Shown one piece after another: positions 6,325-15,200 of a DNA stretch of 35,243 bases. A program made the translations under genes and the position numbers. Position 1 is the stretch's first letter; each line of letters opens with the position of its first letter. Under the pieces are notes generated by a model. It was not told the DNA's origin and did no database searches. It worked only from the letters and a program-made list of their open reading frames with translations. The stretch lies in the IMG/VR virus record IMGVR_UViG_3300033571_016140, positions 1 through 35,243 of that record; one strand, 5' to 3'. This DNA comes from a virus.

Positions 6325-7320
6325 GTGGTTACACCAAGAGAAGAAATACTAAGAAAGAAAGCTAATCTGAATGGTATGTCAGTTTTGACATTTCCTAAAA
6401 AGGATCAAAGTGCGCACTCAATGCTTCTTATCTTTAAAAAATACAAGTATCAAAGTCCTGGCACAAGAGGCATTAATAGTGTAGCAGAAACTAATTTTAG
6501 TGTCGAAGAAATAAGCGGAAATGCTCTTCTATTACCTTTACCGAGAGAAATTAGTGATTCGTTCAGAGTAAACATAGGTGAATTTAGTCAAGGTGTATTT
6601 GGTGATGCTATCAGTCAAGGTAGCAGTTACATGTTAAACGGCGGCGCTGCACCTACTATGGCGGGCATGATTGAAAACGCAGGGTTGCCAAGTACACAAA
6701 CAGTTGTTGGGGCTGGCAGTGCTGCATTGGGTTCTGTTCTTGGATTTTTAACAAGAACCGGAACTGGCGGCGGCGGAATATTAGGTGCACTAGCACCAGG
6801 TAATGATACTATTGCTAATAGTCTCGAAGCAGGTGCCGGAGCTACAGTCAATCCAAAACAGGCACTTCAATTTAAAGGTATTGAATTAAAAACACACAAT
6901 TTTAGTTGGACATTTGCACCAAGATCTGTAGATGAATCTGAGGAAATTCTTAAGATAACACAATTGGTAAAACGAAATGCTTTACCTAGTTATGCAGCCC
7001 TCGGCCAGGTGAGAAGAGCAATTTTGAGTTATCCTAGCACAGTTGATATATACTTTTTCGGTTTACAAGAAGAATATTTTACACGATATAAAACTTGTAT
7101 GATAGAAAACTTCAACTTTAACTATACACCTCAAGGTATGGCAATTATGCGAGGCGGTAAACCAGCTATGGTAAATATGTCCATGACATTAAAAGAAATG
7201 GATATTCATACAGCAGAAGATTATGATGGTTCTTCAGGAACTTTTGCAGGTTTTGGAGATGCAAGTGCTTTAGCAAGTACATTAAGCGGTGTGATCCCGC
7301 GTTCATCCAATGCTCAATAA
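6325..7320 (+). CDS. gp48: gp48-like baseplate tail-tube cap protein
   Basis: 331 residues from GTG 6325 (T4 gp48 is 364). The frame is open further upstream, but that would overlap the gp4 start and both promoters. GTG 6325 has AAGGA 8 bases upstream (6312-6316), so it is preferred; ATG 6376 is an alternative with no good ribosome-binding site. Features: a beta-rich N-terminus with LLPLPREISDSFRVNIGEF (about 68-86), a long Gly/Ala-rich flexible middle (about 95-180), and a C-terminal tube-like part with FSWTFAPRSVDESEEI and NFNFNYTPQGMAIMRGG. In T4, gp48 caps the hub and starts the tail tube with gp54. It is the first gene of the plus baseplate operon and is directly followed by gp53. Confidence 0.78.
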   Translation: MVTPREEILRKKANLNGMSVLTFPKKDQSAHSMLLIFKKYKYQSPGTRGINSVAETNFSVEEISGNALLLPLPREISDSFRVNIGEFSQGVFGDAISQGSSYMLNGGAAPTMAGMIENAGLPSTQTVVGAGSAALGSVLGFLTRTGTGGGGILGALAPGNDTIANSLEAGAGATVNPKQALQFKGIELKTHNFSWTFAPRSVDESEEILKITQLVKRNALPSYAALGQVRRAILSYPSTVDIYFFGLQEEYFTRYKTCMIENFNFNYTPQGMAIMRGGKPAMVNMSMTLKEMDIHTAEDYDGSSGTFAGFGDASALASTLSGVIPRSSNAQ

Positions 7321-7330
7321 GGATACATAA

Positions 7331-7711
7331 ATGTCAGATTATTTTGATCAATTTCCAATTATCAATTACAATGGCTATCAAGTCCGTGATCTTTCAAGAA
7401 GAAATAGACTTTTACCGGTATCTCTTTCTAATCCTTATCTACTTCTCCCATACACTATTACAGATGAAGATAGACCAGAAGATATAGCTTATTATTACTA
7501 TGGATCTACTGAATATACATGGTTAGTACTTCTTGCCAACAATATCCTAGACCCATATCATGATTGGCCACTTAAAGAAGATGATTTTCATAAGTATCTA
7601 ATTAAAAAGTATGAACAGCAGTCTGGTCAAAAAGGCTATGCTGTTGTAGATTGGACAAGAAATGAAAATATTCAAGACAATATAGCATATTATTCGAAGG
7701 TAATTACATGA
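7331..7711 (+). CDS. gp53: gp53 baseplate wedge protein
   Basis: 126 residues, shorter than T4 gp53 (196). The family signature is clear: RPEDIAYYYYGSTEYTWLVLLANN followed by DPYHDWPL, which matches the T4 gp53 stretch with PEELANAIYGNPQLYWVLLMCN and DPYYGW. In T4 it clamps the inner wedge around the hub. AAGGAT lies 7 bases before the ATG. The stop overlaps the next ATG (ATGA), so the next gene is probably translationally coupled. The missing T4 C-terminal region is a true shortening; no frameshift is seen. Confidence 0.9.
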   Translation: MSDYFDQFPIINYNGYQVRDLSRRNRLLPVSLSNPYLLLPYTITDEDRPEDIAYYYYGSTEYTWLVLLANNILDPYHDWPLKEDDFHKYLIKKYEQQSGQKGYAVVDWTRNENIQDNIAYYSKVIT

Positions 7712-7962
7712 GTATAGATAGACTTATTTTAAACCCTGACAGTTTCAGAACAATATATCTTAGAAAAGAAGATAATATTATTATGAGAACTGAAAAAGGT
7801 CGCAGAATTGTCATTAAAAAAATAATACCAGAAGAGTGGATTCCCACAAGAATTTATGATTATGAGTTTGAAATGAATGAAAATAAACGAAATATTCTTT
7901 TAATAGACAAGCAATTTTTACCTGTAGTTGAAAAAGATCTAAAAAGATTGATAAGAGAATAA
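7708..7962 (+). CDS. Small conserved-position baseplate-operon protein, function unknown
   Basis: 84 residues, highly charged (many Lys, Arg, Glu), with beta-strand-like alternation in the middle (RRIVIKKIIPEEW) and no membrane segment or known motif. It overlaps gp53 by 4 bases (ATGA) and ends 6 bases before the hub gene, so it is part of the baseplate operon. A structural or assembly role is likely from position alone; I do not recognise the family. Confidence 0.7.
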   Translation: MSIDRLILNPDSFRTIYLRKEDNIIMRTEKGRRIVIKKIIPEEWIPTRIYDYEFEMNENKRNILLIDKQFLPVVEKDLKRLIRE

Positions 7963-7968
7963 TAGTTT

Positions 7969-9276
7969 ATGTCTGAACAAGATTTTCTACTTCCCGGTTA
8001 TTATAAACTAATTGCCGCATATATAACGCCTTACGGAAGTACTGAGCAAGCAGATATATCTGCAATTATACACAAAATAGTAATCGAAGAGTCAATTGAA
8101 AATGACTCTATAAGAGGCTATATCAGCGTTGCGGATGGTGTTGGGTTACTTGAAAAGTTGCCCCTTCGTGGAGAAGAACGTCTCTTCATTGAAGTTGAAG
8201 ATATTCTAAAAAATAAAAAGATCTTTGATCTATTTGTGTATAAAGTAGAAAATGTTCTTACCAAAGAAGCAAATGATATTCTATTTTATGACATGGTATT
8301 TGTTTCATATATAAGATGGAATGCAGGTACTAGAAAAATAATAAAGGCATTTGATGGTGTTGTTTCAAATACAGTCAAGGAAATATTTGATTTAACCTAT
8401 ATTCCAAATACTAAACCTATAGAAATTGAGGATACGTATGGTGATTTTTATTGTGTCATACCAAATTATACTGCACCAAATGCACTAAAATTTCTTTCTA
8501 ATAGAGCATATAATCAAAATTCACCGTCTTGCTCATATAGATTTTTTGAAAATTCTGAATCATTTTATTTTGTAACTGATGAATGGCTAATTTCAGAAGC
8601 AGTAACTACTAATAATATAAAAGAATTTACATTTACACCATATTCAAATCCTATGGATATAAGTACGTCAAATAATAGAGCTTCATTTGATCTTGAAGCA
8701 CAAATGAGAAACTTAATAGAATTAAATAATACTGATCGTATTAATACCGTTGCAGATTTATCAAGTGGTGCATATAAAAATAACCCAATTGTTATAGATT
8801 TTGTAAATAAAACTGTAACTGATAATAGATATTCATATGAAGATAGTAAAACACAGTTTGCTAGTTTAAATGCTGGTAATAGAAATATAGAAGACACACA
8901 TAGTGATAATTTCATAAGTACAATTTTTACAGATGAAAATGAAAAACGTTTTCTAGTTTTTAAAGATTATCAATCCGAAGGTGATTTACCTACTACAATA
9001 CGAAGTGATCAGTATTTACCTAAAATTATTTCAAGAAGAACTACATACCGTTATTTACTATATAGAAATACAATTTATGTCAAAGCACACGGTAGATTAG
9101 ATCTAAAAGCAGGTGATGTGATAAAGTTAAAAATACCAGAAATTACACCAGGTGAAAATAAAGAAGATTCTAAATTAGCTGGTAATTATTTAGTTCATGA
9201 TTGTACACATACATTTGACAAAGAAGTATACGAAGTTTCTATGATGTTGACTAAATTTGATTGGAGAGAAGATTAA
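7969..9276 (+). CDS. gp27: gp27-like baseplate hub protein
   Basis: 435 residues (T4 gp27 is 391). The N-terminal part has the hub tube-like domains, with SAIIHKIVIEESIENDSIRGYISVADG leading to a PLRGEERLFIEVED segment. The middle is Asn/Ser-rich and acidic. The end has KAGDVIKLKIPE followed by LAGNYLVHDCTHTFDK and a YEVSMMLTKF strand, a common closing pattern in gpD/gp27-type hub proteins. It forms the ring from which the gp5 spike hangs. It lies directly before gp5, whose start overlaps its stop (TAATG), the expected partner order. There is no good Shine-Dalgarno before ATG 7969, so coupling to the upstream gene is likely. Confidence 0.75.
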   Translation: MSEQDFLLPGYYKLIAAYITPYGSTEQADISAIIHKIVIEESIENDSIRGYISVADGVGLLEKLPLRGEERLFIEVEDILKNKKIFDLFVYKVENVLTKEANDILFYDMVFVSYIRWNAGTRKIIKAFDGVVSNTVKEIFDLTYIPNTKPIEIEDTYGDFYCVIPNYTAPNALKFLSNRAYNQNSPSCSYRFFENSESFYFVTDEWLISEAVTTNNIKEFTFTPYSNPMDISTSNNRASFDLEAQMRNLIELNNTDRINTVADLSSGAYKNNPIVIDFVNKTVTDNRYSYEDSKTQFASLNAGNRNIEDTHSDNFISTIFTDENEKRFLVFKDYQSEGDLPTTIRSDQYLPKIISRRTTYRYLLYRNTIYVKAHGRLDLKAGDVIKLKIPEITPGENKEDSKLAGNYLVHDCTHTFDKEVYEVSMMLTKFDWRED

Positions 9277-11420
9277 TGTTTGAAGAAACTGGTATTGGCA
9301 TTAAAAACCCACTTTGGTTTGTTGGTGTTGTAGAAAATAGAAATGATCCAAGAAAAGAAGGTCGAGTTCAAGTTCGAGCATTTGGTGTTCATGGAACAAA
9401 TAGAGAAGTTGCAACCGTAGATTTACCTTGGGCAATCTGTATAGCTGGTAATTACGATCCAAATTATCCAATTCCACCACTTAATTCTTGGGTTTTTGGA
9501 TTTTTCTTGGATGGGCGAGATGCACAACAGCCAATGATACTTGGTTTGATACCAACTCAAATGACATCTTTAATAGACCCTGAAACTAATGGATGGGGTA
9601 CCATACCAACTGAAAATGTAAGATTAGATTCTCAGGGATCAAGAGCAACAGATTTTGGCCAGCCGCAAAATTCAAGAAAAGCTCGAGGAGAAGAGTTAGA
9701 TAAAACTGATATTCTCTTGCAGGAAGTTAGTAGAGTTAGTGCTAACTTAGATTCTGTCGAGGAAGGTTTTTTACTTGAAGAACCAGCACCCGGTGCTGCT
9801 CCTGTCTATCCATATAATAGAGTCACAGAAACAGCAGGTGGTCATTCACTTGAACTTGATGATTCACCTAATGCGGCAAGGGTTCGTCTTGGACATTCAG
9901 AAGGTCAGTTTTTGGAGATGCATCAAAATGGTGTGACTGTTTTGAAGTCAACTAAAGATCTTTGGCTTGCAGCAGAAGGTAATATAATTATTTTTGCAAA
10001 AAGCGGAAATCAAATTATTAAAGTAGAAGGTAATGCAGTTTTCAGTGTTGACGGAAATATGGTTCAAGAAGTCAACGGAAATATGCAACAGATTGTAAGA
10101 GGTAATTACGAACTATCTGTAGGTGGACAATTAAACTTGAATGGTAGCGAAGAAATTCAAGCAAGAGCAGCAAAAGTTAGAATAGAATCTAATGTAGAAG
10201 GTATTAACTTAAAGTCTGCTAAAAAGATTAATATACAATCTGGCGAAGCAATTAACATAAAATCAGCAATGGGTATCCTTCAGGAAGCAGTTGGTGACTT
10301 TAATATTAAAGGTGATAATTTTTATACGCAAAGTGCCGGCGCAATACACTTTAAAGCCGGTGATGCAATATTCCAAGAGGCTGCAGCAGATATCAATATT
10401 AAAGGTGATAATCTATTCATCCAAGGTGCAGGAAATACAAATATTAAATCTGCTCAAGTATTCCTAGACTCAGCTGGAAACATGAATATTAAAGCTGCTT
10501 ATACCAAAATAGGCAATGGTCAAGTAAGTATTAAAGGTACTTCAGTTGCAATAGATGAATTTGTATTCCTAGCAAATGGACAAGCAGTAACTGCCCCAGG
10601 CGGCACAGCCGCTACAGCAGCTGAAGAGGCGCTTCCTGCTGGACCTGCAGAAGGTGCTGAACTCCCAGAACCAGCTACAAAATCGGCAGGTAATGGTAGC
10701 GGCGGAGGTAGTGGTATTGCCGGTGGTGGTTATGGAAGCCCATCATTATCTGGCAGTGGTGGTGTTGTGTCGCAAGATGATGCAGGTGGCGGTTCTGGTG
10801 GTAGTCAAAGTCTTGGATCTCAAGTAGAAGGAAATTTTGTAGCAGGTGATTATGCTGATATAGAAGAGGCGCTAAAGGCTCAAGGTTTCAGTGAACAAGA
10901 AATAACTGCTGCCCTCGCAATTATCGGAGGAGAATCTAATGGAGCATTTACTGCAGTAGAAACAAGTTACTCTGGAACCTCAAATGAACGAATTAGATCA
11001 ATATTTAATAAAACAAGATCACTGACAGATGCTGAATTAACCGCACTTAAAGGAAATGACACAGAGTTTTATAACTTTGTTTATGGTGGTAAACTTGGTA
11101 ACGGTGCTGGTAATAATGATGGTTACAATTATAGAGGCCGTGGACTCATACAATTGACATTTAAATCAAATTATGAAAGATATGCAAAATTAACAGGATA
11201 TGATATTGTTTCAAATCCTTCACTTGTAAATACAGATAAAAAGATTGCCGCGACTGTAACAGCAGCATATTTAAAAGATAGAGTCAGAAGAACTGGTGAT
11301 CCTGTTGCAGATATCAGAGCTGCGGTTGCGGGTACCAGAACAGGTCGTGCATATACAATGAATATTGATAAAGATAGAACAAGATATGCCCGTCTTTTAA
11401 GCGAACGCGGAATTAGTTAA
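9276..11420 (+). CDS. gp5: gp5-like tail spike/hub protein with C-terminal GH19 lysozyme domain
   Basis: 714 residues from ATG 9276, with GGAGA 8 bases upstream; the frame is open to TTG 9261 but that start is unlikely. Domains in order: an OB-fold hub domain (about 1-110, with GVVENRNDPRKEGRVQVR and a DGRDAQQPMILG strand); a linker; a long array of short beta-strands (about 185-430, with repeated NIKxxxxxIQ-type units) like the T4 gp5 triple-stranded beta-helix; a Gly/Ser-rich linker (about 470-515); and a GH19 chitinase/muramidase domain (about 525-714). The GH19 part shows Glu553 in GGES (usual HES), Glu562 in VETSYS, and YRGRGLIQLTFKSNY. In T4 the lysozyme is inserted between the OB and beta-helix domains; here a different enzyme family sits at the very end. 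It cuts peptidoglycan during infection (inference). Confidence 0.88.
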   Translation: MFEETGIGIKNPLWFVGVVENRNDPRKEGRVQVRAFGVHGTNREVATVDLPWAICIAGNYDPNYPIPPLNSWVFGFFLDGRDAQQPMILGLIPTQMTSLIDPETNGWGTIPTENVRLDSQGSRATDFGQPQNSRKARGEELDKTDILLQEVSRVSANLDSVEEGFLLEEPAPGAAPVYPYNRVTETAGGHSLELDDSPNAARVRLGHSEGQFLEMHQNGVTVLKSTKDLWLAAEGNIIIFAKSGNQIIKVEGNAVFSVDGNMVQEVNGNMQQIVRGNYELSVGGQLNLNGSEEIQARAAKVRIESNVEGINLKSAKKINIQSGEAINIKSAMGILQEAVGDFNIKGDNFYTQSAGAIHFKAGDAIFQEAAADINIKGDNLFIQGAGNTNIKSAQVFLDSAGNMNIKAAYTKIGNGQVSIKGTSVAIDEFVFLANGQAVTAPGGTAATAAEEALPAGPAEGAELPEPATKSAGNGSGGGSGIAGGGYGSPSLSGSGGVVSQDDAGGGSGGSQSLGSQVEGNFVAGDYADIEEALKAQGFSEQEITAALAIIGGESNGAFTAVETSYSGTSNERIRSIFNKTRSLTDAELTALKGNDTEFYNFVYGGKLGNGAGNNDGYNYRGRGLIQLTFKSNYERYAKLTGYDIVSNPSLVNTDKKIAATVTAAYLKDRVRRTGDPVADIRAAVAGTRTGRAYTMNIDKDRTRYARLLSERGIS

Positions 11421-11431
11421 AGGATAGAAAT

Positions 11432-12982
11432 ATGGTAGAAATTTGTAAAGATACTCCAGAAGAAAGAAATAGAAACTCTCTTATTAGTACAGATGGCTTT
11501 GCTTATTCGCCCACAATACAAATATACCAATTAAATAGATTACAAGCAGAGTTTGAAAGAAATGCAACAAGAATAACAAATTCAACAGTAATTAATAACT
11601 ATATTGATCTATTTACCCAAGAAACATTTAATCAAGGTTTAATTGCATTCAATAATTTTCTATTAGGTGCTTTTACCAATACAAATTTAAATTTACCTGT
11701 GAATTACCCATTGGTTCATGATAGATTATCTAAAGGTGTTGCTATCACGACTGTGGAATATTCGGATTTTATGCAGGATGTAGGTTATAATCCAGTTACA
11801 ATACAAGGTGCGGTTACGACCGGTCCTAGAACTGTTCTAGACCTTTATAACTCGCACATTAACGGCAAATTTTCCAAAAGTACGATGGGAACTTTCTGTG
11901 AATTAGCTCCATCTATTTTCGGTGCAGTTGCTGGTTTCTTTACAGCGATAAGATCATTTGCAAATAAAATTACCGACATCATTAACAAAATACAGAATTT
12001 TAGCCTTGCAGCATTGTTGGATAGCCTCAAAAGTAAAATAATGTCTGTTATTGAAAACACAATTGAAAAAGTTAAAAAGATTGTAGAAAACTTTTCTATT
12101 GATGGTCTTGTTTCCGAGGTTAATAAATTCTTTCATGAAAAGGTCACGTCAAAATTCTTTTTGTTGAAAGAAAAAGCAATGAAATTTTTTGAAAAATTAA
12201 ATATAGAAAATTTCAAGAAAACAATTGAAGGTATAATTTCATATGCTACAAATATATTCAAAGATCCAAAAATTGAAGAAATACAATATTTAATCTATAG
12301 ATTCTGTTCATTTATTACACAAGTTGAAGATATTATTAATGGGGTAAAATCTCCACTTGAAGATTTTTCAAATAAATACGTATATGCTGGTAATATATTG
12401 AGATCAAATTCTTCTACTAATACAATAGATGCAGTAAATGCTGGAGCTAAACGACCTAATGCTGGAGAAGTAGAAGCTGCAATTACTAGAGGTGTAGATT
12501 TAGAAACTGCTAGGGGAAATCAACCTCCACCAAGTATTGATGAGTTTAAAGAAATTACACCTTGGAATGATGGGGCAGGTGATAATAGAATAGGTTTTCA
12601 AGGTGGGTGGACAAGACCAGTTGAGCAGGGTGGAATGGGTTCAGAAGGTTGGACATGGGAAAGTCCAGTATTTCTTGAAGCAAAAGCCTACTTGATGAGA
12701 GTTTATAAGGAATTTTCTAGACAAACGGGAATTAATAAAATTATTGTAAATAGTGCTTATCGAAGCCCGCAATATAATCAATCACTACGAGATCGGGGTG
12801 TTGGGGCAGCAAAGAATAGTAATCACATGCAAGGTATTGCATTTGATATAACTTGGGCTGGTTATCCGAACAATAGAGATGTGTTTATTTCTGTTGCAAG
12901 ATCATATGGATTTAAAGGGATAGGAATATATGGGAGTTTTACCCATATAGATAGGGGCAACGAAAGAAGATGGAACGGATGA
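11432..12982 (+). CDS. Baseplate-associated protein with C-terminal M15 peptidase domain
   Basis: 516 residues. The N-terminal part (1-160) has no family I recognise. A hydrophobic and then amphipathic region follows (about 160-310, Lys-rich helices with FFxxIRSF and KMFFEKL-type segments). The C-terminal part (about 395-516) is a zinc D-Ala-D-Ala carboxypeptidase/endopeptidase of the M15 type: VNSAYRSPQYNQSLRDRG, then His465-x6-Asp472 (NHMQGIAFD) and His505 (THID) as zinc ligands. It would cut peptide cross-links in peptidoglycan, complementing the gp5 glycosidase. AAAGGAT lies 7 bases before the ATG. It sits between the hub and gp25, so it is probably part of the virion tail tip; substrate specificity is unknown. 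Confidence 0.85.
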   Translation: MVEICKDTPEERNRNSLISTDGFAYSPTIQIYQLNRLQAEFERNATRITNSTVINNYIDLFTQETFNQGLIAFNNFLLGAFTNTNLNLPVNYPLVHDRLSKGVAITTVEYSDFMQDVGYNPVTIQGAVTTGPRTVLDLYNSHINGKFSKSTMGTFCELAPSIFGAVAGFFTAIRSFANKITDIINKIQNFSLAALLDSLKSKIMSVIENTIEKVKKIVENFSIDGLVSEVNKFFHEKVTSKFFLLKEKAMKFFEKLNIENFKKTIEGIISYATNIFKDPKIEEIQYLIYRFCSFITQVEDIINGVKSPLEDFSNKYVYAGNILRSNSSTNTIDAVNAGAKRPNAGEVEAAITRGVDLETARGNQPPPSIDEFKEITPWNDGAGDNRIGFQGGWTRPVEQGGMGSEGWTWESPVFLEAKAYLMRVYKEFSRQTGINKIIVNSAYRSPQYNQSLRDRGVGAAKNSNHMQGIAFDITWAGYPNNRDVFISVARSYGFKGIGIYGSFTHIDRGNERRWNG

Positions 12983-12983
12983 T

Positions 12984-13412
12984 ATGGCAATAATACCTCA
13001 GGCTAGAGTTACGCCAAGAACAAGAAAAGTAGAAGCAATATATGCGGACTTTTATAAAGATCTGACTAAAAATCCATTTTCAAATGATCTTGCATTAAAG
13101 ACAGACGAAGAGGCAATAAAAGAATCTCTTAAAAATATCATTTTAATGGATAAAGGTGAAAAACTATTTCAACCATCATTTGGTGGCAATATAAGAGCAA
13201 TGCTTTTTGAATTAAATAGCCCTGCTACTATAAAATTAATTCAAGAACAAATTAAAAGTACCATAAATAACTATGAGCCAAGAGTACAATTAATCGATGT
13301 TGAAGTATACAGTTTGATTGATGATAATAGAGTTGCGATAAAGATAATTTATGCTCTTAGAAACAGAGAAGAACCAATCCAAGTAGAATTTATATTGGAA
13401 AGAGTAAGATAA
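12984..13412 (+). CDS. gp25: gp25 baseplate wedge protein
   Basis: 142 residues (T4 gp25 is 132). The conserved core is complete: ILMDKGEKLFQPSFGGNIR (about 52-70), and the NYEPRVQL motif with E-P-R at 98-100, the signature of gp25 and of the related type VI secretion protein TssE. It links the inner baseplate to the sheath. The ATG lies just after the preceding stop (TGA-T-ATG), and gp6 starts directly after its own stop (TAAATG). Confidence 0.95.
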   Translation: MAIIPQARVTPRTRKVEAIYADFYKDLTKNPFSNDLALKTDEEAIKESLKNIILMDKGEKLFQPSFGGNIRAMLFELNSPATIKLIQEQIKSTINNYEPRVQLIDVEVYSLIDDNRVAIKIIYALRNREEPIQVEFILERVR

Positions 13413-15200
13413 ATGGCAAAGACACCGATAACTGAACTTGACTTTTTTGCAATCAAAGAGCAATTCAAAACTTATTTGAGATCACAATCAACGTTCAAAG
13501 ATTATAACTTTGAAGGATCTAATATGTCCATACTCTTGGATGTATTAGCGTATAACACATTTCAGAATAATTTTTACACAAATATGGCGATATCAGAAAT
13601 GTTTCTTGATACTGCTCAACTAAAAAATTCTATTGTATCTCACGCAAAAGAATTAAATTACATACCTAAATCTTCTACTTCTGCTAAGGCAATTGTAAGA
13701 GTCACATTTGATGATGTGAATGGAGCAAGTACAGTAACGATTCCAAAGGGTACTAAATTTACAACATCAGTAGGTGGTTCATCATTTAATTTCGTAACAG
13801 CACAAAATTATCTTGCAAGAAAAACAAGTATTGCGGCCGGTGCACTTACTGCTACTTATGTCGCAGATCAGGTTGAAATTTTTGAAGGTGAAATTTTTAC
13901 TAACTTTGATACAGAAGGTTATTTCGTAGAAGACTCAGCATTTAAATGTATTCTATCTAGCGAAAATGTTGATATCACATCTGTAACTGTTACTACGGAT
14001 GACGATGATACTCAATTTATCTATAAGACCGATATTTTTGGTGTAGAACCTACTGATCGTGTATTTTATATCGAGCCACATTTTGATGATAGATATGCTG
14101 TAGTATTTGGAAGAAATATATTCGGACTTCAACCAGATCCTAATTCCAAAATACAAATTGAATATCGAGTATGTAATGAAGATGAGTCAAATGGTGCTTC
14201 TAGATTTGCATCATCATTTAAAACTGGTGTAAGAGTAGAAACAATTCAAGCAGCATCAGGCGGTGCCAAGAAAGAATCACTTGAAAATATTCGTTTCTTT
14301 GCTCCAAGATCAGTTCAAATTCAAGAAAGAGCTGTCACTGCAAGAGATTATGAAATTCTTCTAAAACAAAAATTCAATCAAATAAGTGCAGTATCGGTAT
14401 ATGGTGGTGAAGAATTAGAACCGCCGCAATTTGGTAAAGTAGCCGTTTCGGTTGTATTAGAAGGAAGTAATGATCTTTCTGAAAGTAGAAAGAACGAGTT
14501 TAGACGTTATCTAATAGATAAAACTCCTCTTACTATTGAACCTATATTTGTAAATCCCGAGTTTATGTTTGTTGATACAATTGTAAATATATATTATTCT
14601 TACAAACAAACAAATAAAAGTGAAGCAGAATTAGAAGGGTTGATAAGAACCGCTATAATAGATTACAACGATGTAAATCTAAACACGTTTGGTTCTACTC
14701 TCAGAACTTCTAAATTAATTGCAGCAATAGATAATGTTGATGATGCAATTTTAAGTAATAGTTTGAATTTAAGAGCTATTATCGAATATTCACCGCCATT
14801 ATTATTACCTCAAAACCCAACATTTAAATTTGGATCTGCACTCATTAAACCATATCCATTTGTAAATTCATCTGGATTTTCAGATTTTACTCCATCTATA
14901 ACAAGTTCAGTTTTTTCATATAATGGCGTATGTGCATTAATTCAAGATAATGGTGCTGGAATTATACAGATAATAAGCAGTGATATAGTTAATACTAGAG
15001 TTTTAAATGGATCTGCTGGAACCGTAGATTATAGCGCGGGCACCGTGCGCTTAGTTAATTTTACAACTGACGGTTATGCTGGGCCAGCTATTAAGATATT
15101 TGCAAAGAAAAAAGAAACAGATATTATTGCTCCTAAAAATAGATTGTTGCAATTAAGAGATAGTGATGTAAAAATTACATTTACAGAGGTTTCCTCATAA
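13413..15200 (+). CDS. gp6: gp6 baseplate wedge protein
   Basis: 595 residues (T4 gp6 is 660). The family start is clear: LDFFAIKEQFKTYLRSQ, NFEGSNMSILLDVLAYNTF and NFYTNMAISEMFLDTAQ, as in gp6/gpJ-type wedge proteins. Further along, APRSVQIQERAVTARDYEILL marks the conserved middle segment, and a mixed beta region follows. Gp6 dimers join the six wedges into the iris-shaped baseplate ring. It stops in TAATG overlap with the next gene, consistent with equal, coupled expression with gp25 and gp7. Confidence 0.93.
   Translation: MAKTPITELDFFAIKEQFKTYLRSQSTFKDYNFEGSNMSILLDVLAYNTFQNNFYTNMAISEMFLDTAQLKNSIVSHAKELNYIPKSSTSAKAIVRVTFDDVNGASTVTIPKGTKFTTSVGGSSFNFVTAQNYLARKTSIAAGALTATYVADQVEIFEGEIFTNFDTEGYFVEDSAFKCILSSENVDITSVTVTTDDDDTQFIYKTDIFGVEPTDRVFYIEPHFDDRYAVVFGRNIFGLQPDPNSKIQIEYRVCNEDESNGASRFASSFKTGVRVETIQAASGGAKKESLENIRFFAPRSVQIQERAVTARDYEILLKQKFNQISAVSVYGGEELEPPQFGKVAVSVVLEGSNDLSESRKNEFRRYLIDKTPLTIEPIFVNPEFMFVDTIVNIYYSYKQTNKSEAELEGLIRTAIIDYNDVNLNTFGSTLRTSKLIAAIDNVDDAILSNSLNLRAIIEYSPPLLLPQNPTFKFGSALIKPYPFVNSSGFSDFTPSITSSVFSYNGVCALIQDNGAGIIQIISSDIVNTRVLNGSAGTVDYSAGTVRLVNFTTDGYAGPAIKIFAKKKETDIIAPKNRLLQLRDSDVKITFTEVSS

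Noticed and set aside
9261-9275. TTG start for gp5 five codons upstream
   Set aside because: It would lie within the hub gene and over the GGAGA ribosome-binding site that serves ATG 9276.
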